Of a stretch of 64,000 bases of DNA, positions 47,567-59,600 are shown one piece after another (position 1 is the first letter of the stretch; every line of letters starts with the position of its first letter). Origin of the DNA: Emydura subglobosa (lineage: Eukaryota; Chordata; Testudines; Chelidae). The stretch covers positions 77,003,248-77,067,247 of the forward strand of contig ML679956.1 in NCBI GenBank assembly GCA_007922225.1, read 5' to 3'. The notes under the pieces were generated by a model. It was not told the origin of the DNA and ran no database searches. It worked only from the letters and a program-made list of their open reading frames with translations. The position numbers were made by a program, and so were the translations under genes.

Positions 47567-47632
47567 TCATGTGACACATGCCAGCTGTCTCTGATGCAGC
47601 CTCATATCTTTTTGAATGTGCTTGTAACACGA
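47567..47632 (-). CDS. ALS2CL: ALS2CL terminal exon and stop (residues 447-467)
   Basis: Acceptor TTCCACAG|TCGTGT in phase 0, then SCYKHIQKDMRLHQRQLACV-T and TGA at 47569-47567. The first residues match mammalian SCYEHIQ; the last eight diverge from it and the protein is a few residues shorter. The coding part is only 66 nt. Confidence 0.85.
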   Translation of the reverse strand, partial: SCYKHIQKDMRLHQRQLACVT

Positions 47633-50600
47633 CTGTGGAAGAAAGAGCAGAATCCATAAGGAGACGTGCATGTGTCCATTTCGTAGAGATCTTCTGGATG
47701 AAATTATGGTCTCATGAATGTATACTGAGGCCAGAACATCTCCCTAAAGCAAACAAACAGACTACCACTGGAAGCTACAAAAAAGCACGTTAAACATGTT
47801 CTGTCTGGAACTGGTCAGCATGGCAAGAAGGGAGAATTGTTTAACTACCAACACCCACACATACCCCAAATTAATGTACAGACAGTGTTCCATCAGTACT
47901 TCTGCAATAACAGCGAAGTATTCGTGTTCTAGCCAACTCACCCTGAAGGCGGATTGCTCCTGGAGCATTGACCAGACTTCCCCACAGGATTCCTACCAAT
48001 GTGTGAGGAGGTTCTTTCCGACCCCGAGTTTGAAAAATCAGTTCAGCACCATGCACATAAGCAGGAACCACCTTAAAAAAATCTGATAACATAGCTGCCA
48101 GTTGGCTGTCCACTGTAAAGCTACTCCCACAACTTCTTTGGTTAACGGTACCATTCCTTCAATAGATTCCTACTGTTTAAGGAAACCTTGCCTGCTACAG
48201 TCTAACTGCCTTGTTACAAACTCTTTCTTACCTCCAGTGCGGTTAACAGAAAGTCATACATCCCTCCTTCATTGGTAGGGTCCATCAAATCTCTGATCAG
48301 ATGTATTTCAGCTCCTAGACGTTGTATTCTAGAAAACAAAATATAGCGGCCATTCTTCTTAATGACTCCTCAGACATGAATCCCTTGGAATTAGCATGCA
48401 TCTTCCCTTACAGGGCAGTGCTGATCCAAAAATCAGGGCATGGTGCAAGAAATGGGACAAGAACCCAGTTTTAATTCCCAGCACCAATTTCCTCAGTGAC
48501 CTTCAGCTAGTGAGGTTTGATTTTTTGAGGTGCTCAGCATCTAAGAAAATTGAAAACTTTAACCTCTGTGCCTGAGTTTCCCCATCTACACTGGGGTATG
48601 AGGAGCATTATTCCCCGTTTCGGGTAGAGGCAGCCTTGTAAAATGTACGATCCTGTTTTTTCCCCATCTCTAGGTCTCAGGACCAGAATGTGAGATTCCA
48701 AGGCTCCTTGTTTTTGCTTGGGTGGCACCCAGCACAATAGAGACTTATAGCACAAACGGGAAGTGCAGAGGTGTGCAGGGAATGGAAAGAGTTCATTTTC
48801 CAGCCTCACGGAAAAGTGGTGCTCCATTCTTACTGAATCTGAACTGGTTCATTCAACGCTAATGAAGACAGCCACAGGCAACAAGTGTCTCTTCCCAGAA
48901 AACTAGTAATTTCAGACCTATTTCTATACTGGTAAAGCTTACTTTCTAGGCATTTCAGTGATGCCTACTGGAGACTTCAAATCCCTCGCAGCTGTGAATT
49001 AGACAACAGCCCAATAAGGTAGGAAGTAGAGCCATTTTACAGACTGGAAACAGAGGCCCTAAGAGTTTCACTGCCCCAAAGTCACACAGGAACTCAACTC
49101 AGTTGTCTTCATCCCTACTCTGGGACCCTAACACCAGTCACCTTCTTGTGGCTCTTTCAAATCAGTGACTGCTACTATTGAAGGCATGGGCTGCGAGGGT
49201 GAGCAGAAGGAGTTTTCCCTCTGCGATTCAGTATGGGTTTTTGGCACATACAAAGACAGACATTTCATTGTTACAGCCAGTCAAAGCATTCCATTTCTCA
49301 GTTTCCCACCCACAATTGACATTTTTATATTTGGAAATACCGCGAGTGCCTCACAGGAATTGTAGTTCAGGTGTTTCAAGCTCCCTGGTCAGATTCCATC
49401 TACCATGGTGCACCATGGTGTTCCCTTTGGAGAGGGAAGTAATGCATCATGTGAAATGTAGCCCAGCCAGGGAGTCCAGCTCATAGATGGTAGACACGTG
49501 AGGGAACTGAACTACAACTCCCAGGAGGCACTGCATCTCCAAATCTAAGTTTTGGGGTTGTGACCAAAATATTGTCCTCCATGGAAAGCTGACTTTCCCC
49601 CTGACAAAAAAAAATACTTCATTTAATCAAAAACCCAGTTGTCCATTAAAACAGTTTCAGCTAGCCCAGGTCCTCCTATAAAGTATCTCTTGCATACGCT
49701 CCATTAGCAGTGGCAAACATGAAGCTTTCTCTTACCTGGCCCGTGAGACAACATACATCAACAGTGGCAACAGGTCATCCATTGGGAGTTTATAGTCTCT
49801 TCCCACTACTCGTGTCACAGTGCTCTCTATTTCCTCATATGTCTTCTGGAGGATCTCCAGCTTTTCCCGGGGGTCCACAGTAGTGCTGCCAATATAAAGA
49901 TACAGTAAGAAAAGTTCCAATGCTACTGTCCATCCCCATGCTTCAGGATATAAAGGGGTCATCAGGATGAGGTCAGGAAGGTATTTCCCCACCATCGTAT
50001 TGCACGAATAGAGTGTATGTCTTCTGAAGCTCTCATCATTAGTCACTCGCCCTGAGTCTATGGTAATATTTTTCAGGCAGGCTCTCCCCCGGGCTAGCAT
50101 AGATGGAGTTCAGGTATCTTCACCACCATGACATCCAACCCCGCTCAGTCATCAGTAAGAACTTACATCAACTTTTGTAGACATTCCGTAGCAGAAAGGA
50201 AGCACTTGTCTTTGACAAGAGAACGTCTCTGAAAGGTAGATAAATGTTTGCGTTAGTACATGGGTAGTTGTAGCCGTCTCAGTCCCAGGAGATTAGAAGG
50301 TGGGGAAGGTAAGGTCTTTCATTGGACCAACGTCCGTTGAGAGAGACATGCTTGAGCCTCTCAGAGCTCTCTCACCAGCAGATGTTGGTCCAATGAAAGA
50401 TATTACCTCGCCTACCTTGGTCTCTGTTTAGTACGGTCATTGGGGAAGTTGAGCGCCTGAAATCCTGCGACTGCAGCAAAGCACATATTGCAGAGCCATT
50501 TCTCCAGAGTGCGCCTTTCCTCCCAGAAGACTTCATAGGCAACCATCTAGTCACTGATGAAATGCAGACACCTGGGGAGCAGGTCCTGCCCTCAACCCAG

Positions 50601-53600
50601 CAGGACCTGACCCTCTCAGACTCGGGTCATCTGCTCACCTCCACTTGCCTCTTGGGGCTGGTACAGCGGCAGCTGCGTGCCCCAGTCCCAATGGACACGG
50701 ACCCCTTGGTGCACTGGGCGTGCGGTGGGGTGAGGGGCTCGGAGACTTGTCAGCACACTCCCTCCACAGAGCACGTGCAAGATGGCGGTGGGCATGGGGG
50801 TGCCCGCAGCCACCACCCAGATCTAACAGCCGGAGACTGATCATGGGCACGGGAAGCTCCACTAGGCCAAGCCCCACCAACGAGGCAGTGGCACGGATTG
50901 GTTGGGGGCAGGAATTGTCGGGCTGAGTTAGGGTCGGGGCCGTTTTGAAAGAGACTCAGGGCTGCTGCGCTTGGCTCCGATTTGGGTCCAAGTTGGAATT
51001 TAAAATTAGGCTGAAACAGGTCTCTCGAGTGGGATGCAGAGGGTTATTATCATGCAGCAACGCCTGTGCAGCCATTTAGGACAGGAAGGAAGTTAGTATC
51101 TCGCCCGATGGAGTCCCCAGTTCCCGACCACAGTCTCTAGGAACCGTTGGCATACAGATAAGTAAACTCCTGCAATCGGGGGGAAATGCCTTCTACTCAG
51201 AGATAGAGGTTTTACTGATCACACTGGAAGCCTATTGTCCATGTCCTTTCTGTATCCAGCATTAATGTATCCAGTGCTCTGGTGTCCATGATCTGCTACT
51301 GATGTATTAGTTATTTGAAGCATACCCCAAATATAGAGGGGCCCAGATCTTCAGCTGGGTAACTTTCCATGGCCCCCTTAGTTCAAGCGGTTTCACTGAA
51401 GTCAGTGGAGCTTCCCCAGTTTACTCTGAGGCTCTGTCCCAGAGTTGCTACTTACCTGATTGGTCGTTAGGGTGAGATCTTTGAGGGGCCACAGGTGTCT
51501 GAAATGAGATCAAAGACAGAGTCGTTATGACATGCAGATCTATTCTCTGCCCCATCCTCCTGTTAGAGTCTAGATTCTCACTTGTCCATTTGCCCTGACC
51601 AAGAGCAAGAATTTGCAGAATCGCCACCATGGGCATCGACTCATGCGCTCTGATTCCCCACTGTAACACTAGCCTAGAACCAGCAATGGTTAGATTAATT
51701 GAACTGAAAGGAATAAAGCCAGGTTAAGAACTGGTTGCAACAGAGCAGCGAATCAGGCTTATGTCACAGTGCATTGCTCCTTTCATTTCTGAGTCACCAT
51801 TCTCCATATCCCACTGTAGGACCTTTCTAACTTGAAGTAAACCATTCATTTGGTAAAGCAACTGGAAATATTCTTGCTCAAGAGACATCCAGAAAGGAGA
51901 GGGCCGGGGGGGGGGAAGGAAATCAGCATGGAAAATTAGAATCCTGGCCCTTTACGAGTACACCTAACCTTTTGGAAAGCACTGTATATGCAGGAACTCG
52001 GTCAAGGAATTCACACTGCTACTCAGGACAAGACTAATAATGGGTCCTGGAACCAGAAGGTCCATTGGTGAGATCTTGCTTCCCACACCTGTTGGAACGT
52101 TTCCCTGCTGAGTGTTCTCCCAGCTGTTTGGGGGATTTGTTCATTGTGGTGTTACTCACTTCTGTACATCCAGGAACTCTAGCAGCTTAAGATCAGGAAA
52201 TAAACTCAGATCCACAATCCCCTGGCAGTAGAGGTCATCTTCCTTCTCATGGTAAAGCATGTACAGCATGAAAAGCTCCGGGTAGAAACAGGGCAGGATC
52301 AGCGGCAGGATCACTCCATATGCATTCAGGTCACTGAGTTTGAGAGGAAAGCAAAGATGAGCCCTACTGATGGTTGGTATCAGTCTGGACACAAGTTAAG
52401 GCTCAACATATAGCACCTTAAAGATGTGTCCATCTCTCTTCCCACTCCCACCTTCATAGAGTCCAATGCTATGTGACTGGATAATTTTGTGACCAATACA
52501 GGACAGAACATTTGCAGTAGTTAAGATCAGGGTGATCAGATCTCAGGCTGCAGGACATTATCTATAGAGGTCAGGAAGGAATTTTTCATCCCTTTCGTCC
52601 TACATAAAGCAATGCTCAACCAGGTGACTCGTTTAGGGATTGGGAGAGGTTTTATTTCCTCTGAAGCTTCGGAACTGTGTCTCCTTCAGTGGTTCCGGAT
52701 CTCACATCTAATGTCTGAATTAATATGGTGTCTATTCCTTAAGGTTGGAAAAAGTGAAAATTCATTAGAACAGTTTTCCATCTGAGGCCTTGTCTATACC
52801 AGCAAAAAACTTGTGTCGTTCAGGGATGTGGGGAAAAAACCCTACACCCTGAGTGACATAAGTTTTGCCATCAAAAGCTCTAGTGTGGATGGCACTGTCA
52901 GTGGGAGACGCTTTCCTGCCAACATAGCTATCGCTGCTTGTTTAGGTGGTTTTATGATGTTGGTCCGAGAGCTCTCTCCCGTTGACATAACGCAGCTACA
53001 CAAGCGTTCTTACAGTGGCACAGCTGTAGTGATACAGTTGTGCCACTGTAAGTTTTACGTGTAGACTAGCCCTGAGTGCCGCTTCACCAGCTATTTGGAT
53101 GTATGGCAGCAACCAAAGGCTGGGAAACAGGATGGTCTCCATGCCAAACGTTTCTTTGGGAAGGTAAAACGGACATGATCCATTTAAAACCAAATGACCA
53201 TTAATCACAGCCACCTTTTCTCTTCATCTTCTGTCTCGGAGAGTGGTTGGCCTTTCTGCTCCAAAGCCAGTTGTAGTAAACCCCTGGAAGACAAATAGAA
53301 ACAGACTGAGTTACCACTGAAAATGAGAAGCTAACTCAATTACTTATTAGTGTTATCTAGATCCTCTTTCTCCTTCCCCCACACACAAAATGGGAAACCA
53401 GGACAGTAACATTACAGGGGAGGCAAACAGCTTACTTTAGAAATGAATGGATACTTGATAGAAAGGGGAATTTTTCCTGGAGGATTATTTTAGATCTCTG
53501 GACTGGGGGCTCCCATACTTTCCATAGAAACCCCTGAAAGGAAGGGGTTTAATACTTAAAGATTATCTGTAGGCCTGTGTGTCAGCCCACAATAAATGAA

Positions 53601-56600
53601 CGTATTACATTGCTAGAATGTATTTCCTTATCACCAGCATTGATAATCCTTACCCAGCAAGATTCCTTACGTCTTTATAAGAGAACATAAGAATGGCCAT
53701 ACTGGGTCAGACCAATGGTCCATCTAGCCCAGTATCCTGTCCTCTGAGAGTGGCCAATGCCAGCTGCTTCCAAGAGAATGAACAGAACAGAGAAATCAAG
53801 TGATCTATCCCAACGTCCACTCCCAGCTTCTGGTGAACAGAGGCTAGGGACACCCAAAGCATAAAGTTTAATCCCTGCCCATCCTGGCTAATAGCCATTG
53901 ATGGACCTATCCTCCATGAACTTATCTAGTTCTTTTTTGAACCTAGTTATACTCTTGGCTTTCACAACATCCCCTGCCAAGGAATTCCACAGGTTGACGT
54001 GTGTTGTGTGAAGTACTTCCTTTTGTTTGTTTTAAACTGCTGCCTGTTAATTTCATTGGGTGACCCCTAGTTCTTGAGTTATGTGAAGGAGTAAACAACA
54101 ACATTGCCTTATTTGCTTTCTCCACACCAGGCAAGATTTGAGAGACCTCTCTCATATATCTCCCCCCAGTCATCTCTTTTTCAAGCTGAAATGTCCCAGT
54201 CTTTTTAATCTCTCCTCGCACAGAAGTTGTTCCATACCCCTAATCATTTTAGTTGTGCTTTTCTGTACCTTTTCCAATTCCACTTTAACGCTTTTCCAAG
54301 GCACTTTAATGCTGTCTAAAGTGATCCCATTTGTAGGACTGTCACAGTGGAAAGTGCAACTCTGGTTGCAGATTAGCAATAGCTCTGTTTCCCTGGACAG
54401 TGTGTTAGCTTAAGGAATAAGATGCCCAAAAGCTGCTTTTTCTGGAGAATTCTTCAGTTCACCTGTTGGCCTAACAGGTCAGTTGCAAAATGGATATATT
54501 TAAAGTGCAGCTTTACTCTTAAAGGCAACTAAAAATGGCACCATGGGACTCCTGTCTCAGTATTTCCTAAGCCAAATCTATTTCATTTACAGTTAGAGGG
54601 TTATGTTCAGTTTTTGTTTCGAGTTGCCAGCCCAGGCCACAGCCAGCCAAGCTGGGTTCTCTCTCCTCACACATTAGTCAGAAAGGTTCTGAAGATGAAG
54701 TTAGTCTGCCTTCACTGTCTGCTCAGTGGGTCACACAGATCTAATAGACTGGAGCTTAGTAAGCCAGTCTGCCGAAGGAGGAACAGAATCAACTCTTCCT
54801 GCACATTGTGTTGGCTCTGCCCATTGAACAGGAGGAAAAAGACAAAGCCCCTTTTTTCGTAAGGCAATAAGGTGAAAAGATGCACATTGCTCTACACAAA
54901 GCAGACCAGCTGATTAGGACAGAGCTTCCACCTCGCCCATAGCCACTGTTCTAAGTAATCCTTCCTTCAACTATAGTTCTTGAGGCTTCATTCTCTCTCT
55001 CTCTCTGCCAACTATGGCATTTCTTGCCCCTTCTTTTGAGATATCTGTTGCTGGCCACTGCCAGAGATAGGAAATTGTCCAGATGGACCCTAGATCTGAT
55101 TCAGGCTGACAATTCCTATGACTGCATATGGGGTAAAGGGAGTAAGTTAGTTTACCGCAGTACTATATTGATGCGGGTCATATTATGAACACCTCAGGAG
55201 ATGGACATCTGAAGTAAGCTTCCTGGTGGAAAGAGGCTAGATTGCACAGAAGTACTAGAGGCAATAATCCAGGGCCTAGCCCCCCAAGGAATGAATTAGA
55301 TGGCCTACCTACCAAGTGTTCCTCATTAGCATCCAATTGCATGGAAGTCAATTACACACGGGACTTACTGGTAAAACTCCCAGATTATCTTGGCATAGTA
55401 CTTGACCTCCTCTTGGGCCATGCTAAGTAGGTGCTTGTTCGCCCCGATCCCAGAGTACGTAGCCTGAAAAGCCAACGTCAGGGTCTTCAGCAGCTTTCCT
55501 AGCAGGTGCAGGGAAGACTTAAAAGCCTGCAAGACAGCGGAGGAAAGTTCAGCGTATGTTAAGGGATGGATTGCCAAGGGGAGTCCTTCCTTCGACTGGC
55601 GGGACAGGACCTTCAGATGCAAGCCGTAGATTAGCCAGGGAGACAGTCCAGCCTAGGGAAGATGAGCCTGTGGCCTCGGTCCGTATCAGGGCAAATCCGA
55701 AAGGGACATAGCCTCCTTGCAGACAGAGCGCCACCCAGCTCAATCTCTAGCTAGGGCCTTAGGGTGGCCTGGATGGATACCCTGTTTAGATCCATGTCCT
55801 ACTGGAAAATGCCACAATTCTCTTGACCCAATCCTGCTCTCACTGAAGGGCAGCAATTGGTGCTTTTAGGCACTACGGCTATACAGATAGCCTTTTACCA
55901 TCGACCTTCAGTGGGAAGCAAGGTCAGGCTAGCTCAGTAGAGGTCAAGGGCTGACAAGGCACAGAGGAGACTGAACTGCCCTTTGGGGACATGGTTTATG
56001 CAACAACAGGAAATTCTCAGGATGCAGGGACTCAGCAACAGCGAGCTACATCCTGCTCGAAGGGGAGGAAAAGCTACCAAGTGAACATAAGCCTCTGGGA
56101 CGAGTCTGTACCTGACCCAGCAGCCACAGCCTCTAATTGTCGTCCCATGCCCACTCCAGCCCTTCTGTTTAGGGCCCTCACTTGTTACGCCAGCTTAGGC
56201 CCAGATCAGCGTCCACTCCAGTGGGGCTCTGCCTGAGTGGAGCAGCTTGCAGGACTGGAGCCCCAGTTTGGGTGTTCTACAGGACAGGGCCCATGTTCTT
56301 GTGCTGCGAGGAGCCCACCACATTTGAGCGCTCCAGACCTTCGGCACAGCGGGTTTGGAGTGGTACCTTTTGTAAATAGCACTGGAGCGACTCCAGCTCC
56401 TGATGCTCAACTAGTTCTTCAAGGACATCTTCGATCTTCCCAGAGACGTCCTCGGGCCCCCTGAGAGGGAGGAAAACAAGGGCAACAGTGACAGAGGAGT
56501 TCTTTTTGCACCTATTGGGCTTAACTGCCTTCTATCTTGCACTTTGGATCATCATCATCAACCACCATTCTGACTTGGTAGCCCTTTGCATGGGATGAAC

Positions 56601-59600
56601 AGAGTCATGAGGCAGAGGCAGGTCCAGACCCCCTTTGTGTTTATGGTCTAGCTCAATGACTCTTGCCCCCGATTACTTCATTTACATGGAGTTATTTTTT
56701 CCCTTCCCCCACTCTCTCTGAAGTATAGTTTATTGACTAAGCCATTCTTAAGGGGGACTTAAGCCAGCCAACGAAGCACCGGGATCCCTCCCAATTGGTA
56801 TCAAGAGGGGCATAAAGACAAGCTTGACCAGTTGAAGTGCTCCAATTCTCTCCTCCCATGAGCACCATGGACCCCAGCACAGAACAGTGTTAGCTGCATG
56901 ATAATCTTGAGGAATTGCCCGATTCCAGACACCCCCGCCTCAGTGAGGTGATGCCGTCCCATGGACAGGCACGCAGGAGAGATCGGGCCACTCGAGGTCA
57001 AGATTTGAACACAAATCACGAGGCAAAAATTGAACGCATCATCCTGCAGCCCAACTACGCCCCTCGGCACCAGGAGGCGGCAAACCAGCATTCACCTTTG
57101 GCAGAAGAGGTATTCCTGAGACTTCCGCAGCTCCTTGCTGCTCTGTACGTGGAAGCCCGTGAAGGACTCCTCCATTTCTTCTTTGCAGCCGGAGTGGAGG
57201 AATTCCAGAAACTGGTCGTAGATGCCCTGCCATCTCTTCTCCACCGGGAATTCATCAAGACCCAACTGACTGCACAACAAAGATGAAATTAGGTCTTGCT
57301 GTCCCGCCCTCTCCTCCCCCGTACAATTGCCACTGACCATCTCTTCTAATCATCTCATGAACCCATTTTCTTCAGCCCCAGCCACCAACACAAGCACCAT
57401 GGGGGAAAGAGGGATTTGGTAGCGTCCTAGTGGATGTAAGTAGGAGCAACGGGAAGACGTTCAGCGGAGGTGTCAATTTAGATTTATCCCGCTAACAGTG
57501 AGATGCATTAGACCAGGGGGGTCCCAAAGCATAGAACATGGACTCTTGGTGGTCTAGGGTGGACTAGTGATGTCTTGGGGCCTCTCCTTCCTGCTCACAG
57601 CTGCTTCTGCAGCTATGGAGGCTCCTCATTCAGGAGCCACAAGCAGCAGCTGGTAACAGAACCAGCCCAGCTATCTCTGCTGGTAGTTGCTTGCTACACA
57701 AGCAGAGGAAACAAGGTCAGCTCTCACAGAGTGGAGGGTGCCAGCCACAAGTGGAGAGGAAGCATCCTGGAGAGAAGGAAATGATGTGGCTGGGCTGCAT
57801 GTCCAGGAACTCATCTCAGGGGAAGGCTGGCAGCATTCCAGCTGTTGCCTTAATTCATGGATTGCATCAAGAGAGGTCAGCTTGGGAATCCTGTTGGTCA
57901 AGACTGACCCAGCACTTCCCTGAAGCAAAGTGCATCGCAATGTGCAATGTTGCGTTGCAATGGCTACCTATGGGACTCCCTTTTGGAGAGGGAGGTGGTA
58001 GGCATCTCACAGACCTCTCCAGAGCCTGCTCTGCTGGGGGCTTTGTGACAGGTTCTGTGCTGGACGATTCTGGCCGTTGGGTTCAAGTCAGAATTACTGT
58101 TGTCTGCTTCCGTATGGTCACCTGCCAGCGAGTGACCGCTGCATATGAACAGAGAGTCTTACCGCCCACTAAGATACCTCAGGCTACCCACCAGGCTGCC
58201 TAATTAGAGCTATTCATGCCCTGCTAAGCAATTTGCACTGTTGCTCCTTGGATCACTGTCATTTCTAACCCCCCAACTACATCTGTCAGTACACTGCAAG
58301 AGTAAGAATCGGGCAGGTTGTTGCACAAAAAGAGGAGAGGGGGTTAAATATTTGACCATCATAGAAATGTAGGGATGGAAGCAGGGCCAGATTTAGGAGC
58401 AGGCGACCCAGGCCTAGGGTGCCAGTTTTGTTGTTAGCAACTAAAGGGAACATTTCTTGATGTTAATTTTAAGAATAACTGAAATGCACTAATTAATTTC
58501 TATAAGCTTAAAGGAAACAGTTTCCCCCCATTTGCTTATATGTGGCATGAATAAATACAAATATACAGATCCTAGCGGGCAAATGTATTGTCTTATAGGA
58601 CAGGGATAAATCATGCATGCCAATCATGCATCAAAGTCATGAAACAGGCTTTTAAAAAAAAAAAAAAAAAAATCAATAAAAAAGGTATTCAGAAGATTAA
58701 CAAATGGAGCTGGGGGTAGCAGGGGGCCACACGCGCCAAAGACACTTCTTGCCTGGGGCATCATTTGGTCTAGGGCCAGCCCTGAGTGGAAGGGACCTTG
58801 AGGCCTTATCTACTCCATCTCCCCACACTGCAGCAGTAACAAATGTACTTAGACCATCTCTGACAGGTGTTTAACGTGTTATTAAAAACGGTCAGTGGCA
58901 GGGGTTCCACAACCTCCCTAGGTAACCTGTTCCAGTGCTTAGCAAGCTTTTCCTAATAGGAGGCATGGCTAGAAATGGCGCCTCCAAAAAAACCTGAGAC
59001 TTTGGATGCTCTTGTGCTTCAGGCACTGGATCAGACTCAAGATTGGATTTAAATCCTAGCTTTTCCTCAGGCTTCGTAAGTGGCTTTAGGAAAGTCAATT
59101 AATCTGTGCATCCGATCCTCATCTGTAAAGCAGGGGAGTGTTCTCTTTATCCTTTGTCCATCCTTGCTTATTTAGACTCCGCTCTCTGGGGTAGGGGCTG
59201 TCTTGTTATTTATATGCACTGCGCCTAGCACAGTGGGGACTCGCTCGGAGCCGGTAGATGTTAGCAGAATACAAAACAAAGGCCCACATGGTTATTTACT
59301 GTTGGCTCACACTTTGGTTATCGTGTCATCCTGCTGGTCACTGGAAGTGTTCAGGATTCCTTGCGTCTGGAGCCCTTCACCCGATTTGTTACTGAACGTG
59401 CCCTCCAGAGTGAAGCCATTGGAAAAGGTCAGCTTTCCCTGAAACAAAAAAAATAAGGGGTCATTCCATCAAGCTCTCACTTAGCATGAGATTAGATACG
59501 ATTCCAATCATCGTCTCGTGAAGCCCACGAGCAGGAACAATCCCTAAAAGGTAGTTTGTCTGAAAAGGTTATTTCGACCAGAAGGGCCAGACGCTGGAAG

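Larger units (their letters stand above)
51499..53214. other. ALS2CL: ALS2CL introns around the 52160-52333 exon
   Basis: 51499-52159 shows no recognisable element. 52500-52690 resembles a CR1-related fragment. 52782-53074 is a hAT MITE, and 53075-53214 is unique intron that is duplicated in SNAP47 intron 1. Confidence 0.6.
57270..59310. other. ALS2CL: ALS2CL intron
   Basis: Contains an antisense CR1 fragment split by a hAT-like insertion (58355-58950), a sense SINE-like segment (58990-59140) and a tail repeat (59164-59275). A 170-codon plus-strand ORF at 57691-58203 has no recognisable domain. Confidence 0.6.

Noticed and set aside
52813..53064. 83-codon plus-strand ORF near an ALS2CL exon
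   Set aside because: Falls entirely within the hAT MITE.
57691..58203. Longest open frame in the window (170 codons, plus strand)
   Set aside because: Lies inside an ALS2CL intron on the opposite strand, has no recognisable domain, and overlaps other open frames of similar quality. The region is GC-richer than average, which lengthens chance ORFs.
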